Positions 6,056-10,446 of a stretch of 10,446 nt of DNA are shown piece after piece. The notes below the pieces were generated by a model. It was not told where the DNA came from and searched no databases. It saw nothing but the letters and a program-made list of their open reading frames with translations. How positions within the stretch are numbered: position 1 is the stretch's first letter; each line of letters starts with the position of its first letter. Source of the DNA: Pseudomonadota bacterium (GTDB lineage: Bacteria > Pseudomonadota > Gammaproteobacteria > Burkholderiales > Burkholderiaceae_C); contig JAEYPG010000265.1 in NCBI GenBank assembly GCA_023410975.1, positions 1-10,446 of the forward strand, read 5' to 3'. A program made the position numbers and the translations under genes.

Positions 6056-6613
6056 GTGGACGTGCTGCAACTCGACGTGTCTGGACGACCGCAAGCCTGG
6101 ATCAGCGCCCGCGAGGCGGCGGTGATCTACGCCACCGACGGCGTCGCGTGGACCCTGGGCGACCCCTGCGCGGTGCTGCGCGGCGGTGTCCAGCGCGCCA
6201 CCGGGCGCGTTTCGCGTATCGAGGTGCATTCCATCATCGCCGTGCGCGGCGCCATTCCCAGCCGGGCCTGGCGCCAGACGCCGGCGCTGAGCAACACCAA
6301 GCTGTTCGCCCGCGACCGCCACATCTGCGCCTACTGCGGCCACCACCACCCGCCCGAAGACCTCACGCGCGAGCACGTGGTGCCCACCTCGCGCGGCGGG
6401 CGCGACACCTGGCTCAATTGCGTCACGGCCTGCCGCTCCTGCAACGGCCGCAAGGGCAACCGGCTGCCCGAGGAAGCGCGCATGAGCCTGATCTACCTGC
6501 CCTACGTGCCCAGCCTGCACGAGGACATGATCCTGCGCGGGCGCCGCATCCTGGCCGACCAGATGGAGTTCCTGCTCGCCAGCGTGCCGCGTTCGAGCCG
6601 GCTGCACGGCTGA
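6056..6613 (+). CDS. HNH endonuclease domain protein
   Basis: A 185-residue protein with a zinc-stabilised HNH nuclease fold. Counting from the GTG, zinc cysteine pairs are at 91/94 (C-A-Y-C) and 126/129 (C-R-S-C). The nuclease His is at 107 (R-E-H-V-V-P), then S-R-G-G-R-D at 112-117, Asn121 (W-L-N), and C-N-G-R-K-G closing the motif. The N-terminal V-L-Q-L-D-V-S-G-R-P-Q-A-W-I-S and the C-terminal Y-L-P-Y-V-P-S recall a single-copy HNH protein present in many betaproteobacteria, whose role I do not know. It is not next to restriction, phage or intein genes here, so a housekeeping or repair function is as likely as defence. Start choice rests on the ribosome site at 6044 and the family-like N terminus; earlier ATGs (5987, 6011, 6026) would add up to 23 residues. 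Confidence 0.88.
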   Translation: MDVLQLDVSGRPQAWISAREAAVIYATDGVAWTLGDPCAVLRGGVQRATGRVSRIEVHSIIAVRGAIPSRAWRQTPALSNTKLFARDRHICAYCGHHHPPEDLTREHVVPTSRGGRDTWLNCVTACRSCNGRKGNRLPEEARMSLIYLPYVPSLHEDMILRGRRILADQMEFLLASVPRSSRLHG

Positions 6614-6805
6614 AGCGCACGCTTCCGCCGCGGAGCCCGCCCCGACCGCACGCGGCCTGACGCCCCACCCTGGCGCTGCGGCTTCACGCCGCAGCAACGT
6701 CGCCGCTCTAAGCTCGCCGCCCTCTTCCATGCCTGCCAGCGCCGCACCGGCGTCAACCCCGCGACCACGGCAGCCGTTGCCTTGGAAGCCCAAGGGGAGA
6801 ACTCA
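6614..6805. other. Gap between the HNH and SlyB-like genes
   Basis: No credible gene. It holds a perfect hairpin at 6675-6695 (described separately) and a weak promoter-like pair, TTCACG (6683-6688) and TCTAAG (6707-6712), 18 bases apart, which overlaps the hairpin. An AGGGGAGA ribosome site at 6793-6800 serves the lipoprotein gene. Confidence 0.4.
6675..6695. repeat. Perfect 8-bp inverted repeat after the HNH gene
   Basis: GCTGCGGC (6675-6682), a five-base loop, then GCCGCAGC (6688-6695). There is no T tract on either side, so it is not a standard intrinsic terminator. It may still stall polymerase or protect the HNH message end. Confidence 0.45.
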
Positions 6806-7345
6806 ATGAAACAACTCAAGACCCTGGCCACGCTGGCGCTCGCCGCCGCGTTGGCCGCCTGCACCACCACCAGCCCGGACGTGATCCAGCGCGGCGACGC
6901 GCAGCGCCTGTCGCAGGTGCAGGACGCCACCGTGCTGAGCACGCGCGACGTGGTCGTCGAAGGCAGCCAGAGCGGTGCCGGTGCCGCCACCGGCGGCGTG
7001 ATCGGCGGCATCGCCGGCTCCACCCGCAGCAGCGGCCGCGAGCAGGTGGCCATCGGCGTGGTGGGCGCGGTGGCCGGCGCGCTGGCTGGCCATGCCATCG
7101 AGCGCGCCGCCACGCGCGAGAGCGCGCAGGAGATCCTGGTACAGCTGCGCAACGGCGAGCGCCGCGCCATCGTCCAGGCCAAGGGCAACGAGAGCTTCGT
7201 GCCCGGCGAGGCGGTGGTCTTGGTCACCACCGGCGGCAAGACACGCGTGGTGCGCAACCCCGCCGGCATGCCGGCGGCCACGCTGGCACCGACGAACGCC
7301 ACGCAGCCCGCGCCGGTCTACACGCCCGGAGGGCGCCCGCAGTAA
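6806..7345 (+). CDS. SlyB-like glycine-zipper outer-membrane lipoprotein
   Basis: A 179-residue lipoprotein expected to be anchored in the outer membrane and to support envelope integrity. The signal ends in a lipobox, L-A-A-C, with the modified cysteine at residue 19. Two glycine-rich hydrophobic stretches follow: about 57-71 (G-A-G-A-A-T-G-G-V-I-G-G-I-A-G) and about 82-98 (A-I-G-V-V-G-A-V-A-G-A-L-A-G-H). Then comes the SlyB-type domain with L-R-N-G-E-R-R-A-I-V-Q at 114-124, F-V-P-G-E-A-V-V-L-V at 131-140 and G-K-T-R-V-V. Order and spacing match enteric SlyB, but this protein has an extra C-terminal tail of about 30 residues rich in Pro, Ala and Thr. The start at 6806 has an AGGGGAGA ribosome site; an ATG at 6782 would spoil the signal peptide. 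In enterics slyB answers to PhoPQ; no such box is recognised here. The gene is convergent with the 79-residue gene. Confidence 0.87.
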   Translation: MKQLKTLATLALAAALAACTTTSPDVIQRGDAQRLSQVQDATVLSTRDVVVEGSQSGAGAATGGVIGGIAGSTRSSGREQVAIGVVGAVAGALAGHAIERAATRESAQEILVQLRNGERRAIVQAKGNESFVPGEAVVLVTTGGKTRVVRNPAGMPAATLAPTNATQPAPVYTPGGRPQ

Positions 7346-7379
7346 GCGGCCGGACCAGCGACCCCGGCGGCGCGCGCGC

Positions 7380-7619
7380 CTACACGTCCAGCGTGTAGAC
7401 CCGCGCCTCGCGGCGCTCCTGCCGGTTGTGGCCCTGCAGCGGCCGGTCCCAGTCCGCGGCGTCGGCGCCCTGGCCGGGCACCAGGCCGCTGGTCATCACC
7501 GCCACTTCCTCGCTGGCGGCGTCGAACTCCGCCACCTGCACGCGCGCTTCATCGAACAGCCGCGCCACCATCGCGCCGCCCGCGTCGATCAGCACCAGGA
7601 ACTTCGCCGGTTTCTGCAT
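7380..7619 (-). CDS. Small protein of unknown function, 79 residues
   Basis: Not a family I can name. It begins M-Q-K-P-A-K-F-L-V-L-I-D-A-G-G-A and ends R-E-A-R-V-Y-T-L-D-V. Residues 7-33 (beta-like F-L-V-L-I-D, a Gly-rich turn, V-A-R-L-F, then V-A-E-F-D) resemble the first strand pair of the host-attachment-family protein encoded just upstream, so it may be a diverged half-relative or partner; this is inferred by eye. No signal peptide or membrane segment is seen. The start at 7619 has GAGGAG seven bases upstream. An in-frame ATG at 7742 overlaps the upstream gene's stop as ATGA and would add 41 residues of Ser/Gly-rich sequence; I consider that less likely. The gene is last of three in a row. 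Confidence 0.72.
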   Translation of the reverse strand: MQKPAKFLVLIDAGGAMVARLFDEARVQVAEFDAASEEVAVMTSGLVPGQGADAADWDRPLQGHNRQERREARVYTLDV

Positions 7620-7626
7620 AGGAAGG

Positions 7627-7632
7627 CTCCTC
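7627..7632 (-). promoter_or_regulatory. Ribosome binding site selecting the 79-residue start
   Basis: GAGGAG on the minus strand, seven bases before the ATG at 7619. It favours the short form over the 120-residue form that would start at 7742. Confidence 0.6.
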
Positions 7633-7738
7633 GATCCGTGCCTCACGCTAGCACCGAGAAGCCCCAGCGAGGACGCCGCATCCGAGCCGTTCCCGCCGTC
7701 CATTCCCATCACGCGGTCGCTGTCGTCCACCGGCGAGT

Positions 7739-8254
7739 TCATGCGCCCAGCCCGGTGGCGGCATCCGTGCCCGGATGGCCGCCGTTGCGCCCGCCACTGC
7801 TCTCGTGCCGAGGCTCCTCGCCGAAGATGCGCTGCGCCAGCTCGCGGCCCTTGAACTGCAGCAGGTCCTTGTCGATCTCCTGCGCCACGGTCTGCTGCAC
7901 CTGCGGGCTCAGGTGCTGGCGCAACCTTCCCAGAAAGCGCGGCGCCGCGGCGATGTGCAGCGCGCCGAAGCGCTGCTTCTGCAGCGCCTGCGCCAGGAAC
8001 TCCGCCACGCGGCGCGCGAACAGGTCGGCCTCCTGCTCCAGCTTGTCGGCACCGGCGGAGGTGGTGACGCTGCTGACCTGCCCGGTGCCGCCGTGCGCGC
8101 GGCGGCCATGCGCGTCGCGCTGCAGGTCGGCTTCGTCGGCATGCGCCGCCGCGTCGGTGAGCTCATCCACTTCCTGCAACTCCGCGCCGCGCTGCGGCTG
8201 CGCCAGGATGCGGGCGCGGCCTTCGTCGGCCAACACGATCCACGTCGTCGTCAT
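7739..8254 (-). CDS. Host-attachment-family protein (Host_attach/AtsE-like)
   Basis: A 171-residue, Gln/Ala/Arg-rich soluble protein with no signal peptide. The N terminus T-T-T-W-I-V-L-A-D-E-G-R-A-R-I-L and the later A-A-A-P-R-F-L-G-R-L-R-Q-H-L-S (about 102-116), then E-I-D-K-D-L (126-131), are the conserved blocks of the family named for an Agrobacterium gene needed for plant attachment. The fold is thought to resemble a release-factor middle domain, so the family name says little about function, and most members are in free-living bacteria. The middle (about 35-68) is His/Asp/Gly-rich and looks disordered, as does the Gly-rich tail after 150. The start at 8254 has AAGGAG eight bases upstream. 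It follows the CBS gene by 67 bases on the same strand and precedes the 79-residue gene, so the three are probably one transcript. Confidence 0.82.
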   Translation of the reverse strand: MTTTWIVLADEGRARILAQPQRGAELQEVDELTDAAAHADEADLQRDAHGRRAHGGTGQVSSVTTSAGADKLEQEADLFARRVAEFLAQALQKQRFGALHIAAAPRFLGRLRQHLSPQVQQTVAQEIDKDLLQFKGRELAQRIFGEEPRHESSGGRNGGHPGTDAATGLGA

Positions 8255-8321
8255 CGTTCGTTCTCCTTCGTAGGTGGTGCCGCGGGAACGGGCTCCGTAA
8301 AGCACGTGCCCCGGCTCGGGT

Positions 8322-8759
8322 TCAGCCGCGGTCGGGAGCCGCAGGCGTGGAGATGTCCTTGAGCGCCCCGCCGACGCTGGCCTCGTCGCTGCCGCGGTCG
8401 GCCAGGTCGCCCAGCGAGACGATGCCCACGAGCTGCTGCTGGCGGTTCACCACCGGCAGGCGCCGGATCTGCGTGTCGCGCATCTCGTCGAGCACGTCCT
8501 CCAGCGGCTGGTCCTCGAAGCAGCAGCGCACGCTGCCGCTCATGACCTCGCTCACCGGCGTGGCCGCGGCGTCCTTGCCCGCCGCGACGCCGCGCACCGT
8601 GATGTCGCGGTCGGTGAGCATGCCCACGAGCTTGGGGCCCTCGCACACCGGCACCACGCCCACGTTGAGCTCGTCCATCAACTGCGCCGCGCGTTGCATG
8701 GTGTCGTCGGGAGTCACCACGCGAACGTCTCGCGTCATCACATCGGCTACCTGATCCAT
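8322..8759 (-). CDS. CBS-pair domain protein
   Basis: A stand-alone Bateman module of 145 residues with no fused enzyme or channel. CBS1 spans about 7-57 (V-M-T-R-D-V at the front, V-G-M-L-T-D-R-D-I near 45-53). CBS2 spans about 71-122 (V-M-S-G then V-G-I-V-S-L-G-D-L near 111-119). Such pairs bind adenine nucleotides such as AMP, ATP or S-adenosylmethionine and usually sense energy state; ligand and target are unknown here. Adjacent cysteines at 79-80 (V-R-C-C-F-E) open CBS2. The start at 8759 has AAGGAG eight bases upstream; a longer frame from 8798 lacks one. It is the first gene of the three-gene minus-strand set and is divergent from the DUF4142 gene. Confidence 0.88.
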   Translation of the reverse strand: MDQVADVMTRDVRVVTPDDTMQRAAQLMDELNVGVVPVCEGPKLVGMLTDRDITVRGVAAGKDAAATPVSEVMSGSVRCCFEDQPLEDVLDEMRDTQIRRLPVVNRQQQLVGIVSLGDLADRGSDEASVGGALKDISTPAAPDRG

Positions 8760-8938
8760 CTCGCCAGCTCCTTGGGTTTCCCCGTAGAGCTGCGGCAAGC
8801 GCGGTGCCCAGCTCGGTAGGAATCCCTGGCGGCCCCGTCATGGTCCCGGTCCCTCGCGGGATTGGCGCTTGCTGGCGCGGAGCGCATGCCGCGGCACCTC
8901 TTTCGCGGCAACGGCACCCCGATGACAAGGAGCAAGCA
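8760..8938. other. Divergent control region between the CBS and DUF4142 genes
   Basis: No gene. Both ribosome sites (AAGGAG near each start) lie at its edges. A 7-bp inverted repeat at 8887-8910 lies in the DUF4142 leader. No convincing sigma70 promoter is seen in either direction, which would fit alternative sigma control, but no clear consensus for one is visible either. Confidence 0.4.
8887..8910 (+). repeat. Inverted repeat in the DUF4142 leader
   Basis: TGCCGCG (8887-8893), a 10-base loop, then CGCGGCA (8904-8910), a perfect 7-bp stem ending 28 bases before the ATG and 16 bases before the AAGGAG. It could be a leader RNA hairpin or a protein site. Confidence 0.35.
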
Positions 8939-9457
8939 ATGAAGCGTCTGATGTCCACCGCCCTGATCGGCTGCACGATGGCCCTGTTCACCAGCCTGGC
9001 CCCCGCAGCCGACGGCATGGTCCGCAGCGACCGCAACTTCATGGAGCAGGCGGCACAGAACGGCCACGCCGAGGTCGAGGCCTCCAAGCTGGCGCTGAGC
9101 AAGAGCGGCAACGACAAGGTCAAGTCCTTCGCCCAGCAAATGGTCGACGACCACACCAAGACCAACGAGGAGCTCGCCGCGCTGGCCACCAGCAAGGGCG
9201 TCAAGCTGCCCACCGAGCCCTCGGCGGTGCAGAAGAGCAAGGCCAAGGCGATGGGCGCGCTCGACGGCGCGCGCTTCGACCGCCAGTACGCCGACGAGAT
9301 GGGCGTCAAGGCGCACCAGGACACGCTCAAGATGTTCCAGAAGGCCGCCTCGGGCGCCAAGGACCCGGACGTCAAGGCCTTCGCCGCCAAGACCGTCCCG
9401 GCGCTGGAGCAGCACCTCAAGATGTCCCAGGAGCTGCGCAGCTCACTGGGCAAGTAA
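8939..9457 (+). CDS. Exported DUF4142 (ferritin-like) protein
   Basis: A 172-residue periplasmic protein. The signal peptide has M-K-R-L, a hydrophobic core and A-P-A at 21-23, with cleavage likely after Ala23. The rest is a helical bundle rich in Lys, Ala and Gln with the DUF4142 blocks: F-M-E-Q-A-A-Q-N-G-H-A-E-V near 34-46, F-A-Q-Q-M-V-D-D-H near 64-72, F-D-R-Q-Y-A-D-E-M-G-V-K-A-H near 113-126 and P-A-L-E-Q-H-L near 154-160. Acidic and histidine residues such as Glu45, Asp71, His72, Glu120, His126, Glu157 and His159 are placed as in ferritin-like bundles, but metal binding is not established for this family. An AAGGAG lies six bases before the ATG. It is divergent from the CBS gene. Relatives are often stress-induced, which fits the neighbours. 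Confidence 0.88.
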   Translation: MKRLMSTALIGCTMALFTSLAPAADGMVRSDRNFMEQAAQNGHAEVEASKLALSKSGNDKVKSFAQQMVDDHTKTNEELAALATSKGVKLPTEPSAVQKSKAKAMGALDGARFDRQYADEMGVKAHQDTLKMFQKAASGAKDPDVKAFAAKTVPALEQHLKMSQELRSSLGK

Positions 9458-9469
9458 TTCCCGCCTGCA

Positions 9470-9496
9470 GCGGCGGCACCCGGCCCGTGCCGCCGC
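9470..9496 (+). terminator. Strong GC hairpin after the DUF4142 gene
   Basis: GCGGCGGCAC (9470-9479) and GTGCCGCCGC (9487-9496) form a perfect 10-bp stem with a seven-base loop, 12 bases after the stop. No T tract follows, so it is either a terminator of the tract-less kind or a stabilising 3' hairpin. Confidence 0.5.
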
Positions 9497-9571
9497 AGTC
9501 CTCGTCACAAGCACAACTCCGCCGCGCTGACAACCGAAGGCTTGCACTAGAACAATCCCCAGCTCAAGTGG

Positions 9572-9594
9572 TTCCATATGATGGAAAATTCCAT
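9572..9594. promoter_or_regulatory. Triple TTCCAT half-site before the receiver-PAS gene
   Basis: TTCCAT (9572-9577), ATGGAA (9581-9586) and TTCCAT (9589-9594) are three perfect half-sites in alternating direction, nine and eight bases apart. The block sits in an AT-rich island of an otherwise GC-rich window, 37 bases before the start of the signalling gene, and contains TATGAT (9577-9582), a five-of-six match to a -10 box without a good -35. This is the expected look of an operator over a promoter. The regulator is unknown; IclR-type sites share a TGGAA/TTCCA pattern, which is only a hint. Confidence 0.45.
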
Positions 9595-9631
9595 GGGCGT
9601 GAAAAAAGCAACATGGAAGCAGGGGAAAAGG

Positions 9632-10446
9632 ATGGATTCGCCGTACTCAATCCTGATCGTTGAAGACGAGGCGGTGATCGCACTGGATCTCCAGCTGCAG
9701 CTGGAAGACATGGGTTACCGGGTGCTGGGGCCGGCCGAAAGCGGCCCGCAGGCGCTGGCGCTGGCCGCGCAGGAGCGGCCCGACCTGGTGCTGATGGACA
9801 TCCGCATCCAGGGTCCCATCGACGGCATCGAGACCGCGGCGCGGCTGGGCCGGGTCAGCGGGCTGCCGGTGGTGTTCCTGACCTCGCACAGCGACGAAGA
9901 GACCGTGGCGCACGCGGCGCGCACCTCGCCCTGCGGTTTCCTGACCAAGCCCTTCGAGGGCCGGGCGCTGCGCGCGGCCATCGAGATGGCACTGTCGCGC
10001 GCCGCGCTGGAGCGGCAGCTGCGCGAGTCCGAGCGCTGGTTCTCCGCCACGCTGCGCTGCGTGCAGGATGGCGTGATCGTGGTCAACCCTGACGCCACGC
10101 TGCGCTACCTCAACCCCGCCGCCGAGGCGCTCACCGGCTGGAGCGCGGAAGAGGCCGTGGGCCGGCACCTGGTGGATGTGGTGCGCTACGCCCCCGGCGA
10201 CAACGACCCGCCGGCCGCGCTCAGGGCGCTGGCCGAGAACCGCAGCATCGGCGTGCGCCACGGGCGGCGGCTGCTGCGGCGCAACAGCGCACGCACCACG
10301 GTGGTGGTGGACGAGTCCGCCTCGCCGGTGGACGGCGAGTACGGCTTGCGCATGGGCGCCGTGCTGGTGCTGCGCGACGCCACCGAGCGGCTGGCGCGCG
10401 AAGGGCTCGATGCCGCGGGCCAGCACCGCCCGCCGGCAGCCAACGC
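9632..10446 (+). CDS. Receiver-PAS signalling protein (partial, C terminus beyond the window)
   Basis: The first 271 residues of a cytoplasmic two-component protein. The receiver spans about 5-122: acidic pair Glu11/Asp12, phospho-acceptor Asp56 (L-V-L-M-D-I-R-I), switch Thr84 (F-L-T-S) and Lys106 (F-L-T-K-P-F). A short helical linker (about 122-136) leads to a PAS domain from about 131 to 252, with D-G-V-I-V-V-N-P-D, Y-L-N-P-A-A-E-A-L-T-G-W and a closing V-L-V-L-R-D-A-T-E-R. The output module lies past the window end; a histidine kinase, GGDEF/EAL or other effector are all possible. The start at 9632 has AGGGG six bases upstream. In-frame ATGs at 9578, 9581 and 9593 would add a Lys-rich leader and overlap the TTCCAT sites, and lack a ribosome site. 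Confidence 0.88.
   Translation, partial: MDSPYSILIVEDEAVIALDLQLQLEDMGYRVLGPAESGPQALALAAQERPDLVLMDIRIQGPIDGIETAARLGRVSGLPVVFLTSHSDEETVAHAARTSPCGFLTKPFEGRALRAAIEMALSRAALERQLRESERWFSATLRCVQDGVIVVNPDATLRYLNPAAEALTGWSAEEAVGRHLVDVVRYAPGDNDPPAALRALAENRSIGVRHGRRLLRRNSARTTVVVDESASPVDGEYGLRMGAVLVLRDATERLAREGLDAAGQHRPPAAN

Noticed and set aside
6056..6613. The HNH gene as part of a restriction, homing or phage system.
   Set aside because: No methyltransferase, intein, intron or phage genes are nearby, and base composition matches the neighbours.
7370..7381. GC-alternating palindrome GGCGCGCGCGCC between convergent genes.
   Set aside because: Simple CG alternation is expected by chance at this base composition, and no T tract follows.
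7092..8273. A 393-codon plus-strand frame crossing the lipoprotein gene end and the two genes beyond it.
   Set aside because: It runs out of frame through the SlyB-like gene and antisense to two well-supported genes, with Arg/Ser/Ala/Cys-rich shadow composition.
8251..9453. A 400-codon minus-strand frame covering the DUF4142 gene and the CBS gene.
   Set aside because: It is antisense to DUF4142 and out of frame with the CBS protein; no ribosome site or domain.
9647..10426. A 259-codon minus-strand frame opposite the receiver-PAS gene.
   Set aside because: The plus strand encodes a full receiver with all phosphorylation residues; the minus frame is its shadow.

Overview
The window looks like chromosomal DNA of a GC-rich betaproteobacterium, most likely a member of the Burkholderiales close to the Comamonadaceae. 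The protein families (GltIJKL, an Atm1-type exporter, YciA, the HNH protein beginning near V-L-Q-L-D-V-S-G, DUF4142) and a dispersed CTGAGC-TTGTCGAAG palindrome all fit that group. This placement rests on remembered family resemblance, not on a search. Coding density is high, no gap between genes exceeds about 200 bases, and there is no tRNA, rRNA, CRISPR array, transposase or phage gene.

Layout. (1) Bases 1-2682, minus strand: a glutamate/aspartate ABC importer in the order gltI, gltJ, gltK, gltL, with gltL cut by the window start. A terminator-like hairpin sits between gltI and gltJ and could set the excess of binding protein over membrane components. (2) Bases 2740-4581, minus: a full-length Atm1/HMT1-type ABC exporter just upstream of gltI. 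(3) Bases 4613-5017, plus: a YciA-type acyl-CoA thioesterase, divergent from the exporter. The proposed starts of the two genes lie in the two arms of an inverted repeat. (4) Bases 5055-5137: a dispersed-type palindromic repeat plus a terminator. (5) Bases 5160-5921, minus: a crotonase-fold protein whose residues suit an enoyl-CoA isomerase better than a hydratase. (6) Bases 6056-6613, plus: an HNH endonuclease with a probable GTG start. (7) Bases 6806-7345, plus: a SlyB-like glycine-zipper lipoprotein. (8) Bases 7380-8759, minus: three small genes in a row, a CBS-pair protein, a host-attachment-family protein and a 79-residue protein. (9) Bases 8939-9457, plus: an exported DUF4142 protein divergent from that trio. 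(10) Bases 9632 to the end, plus: a receiver-PAS signalling protein cut by the window end, preceded by a possible operator.

How the parts relate. The Glt genes form one uptake system: GltI binds dicarboxylic amino acids in the periplasm, GltJ and GltK form the channel, and GltL hydrolyses ATP. The thioesterase and crotonase both act on acyl-CoA but are convergent and probably separate units. The region from 6806 to 9457 (lipoprotein, CBS protein, host-attachment-family protein, DUF4142) looks like an envelope or stress-response neighbourhood. That is inferred from gene types and orientation only.

I did not find a clearly novel multi-gene system. The least explained items are the CBS/host-attachment/79-residue cassette, the triple TTCCAT site before the receiver-PAS gene, the mirrored divergent starts near 4580-4615, and the repeat at 5055 whose arms differ by changes that are paired within each arm.
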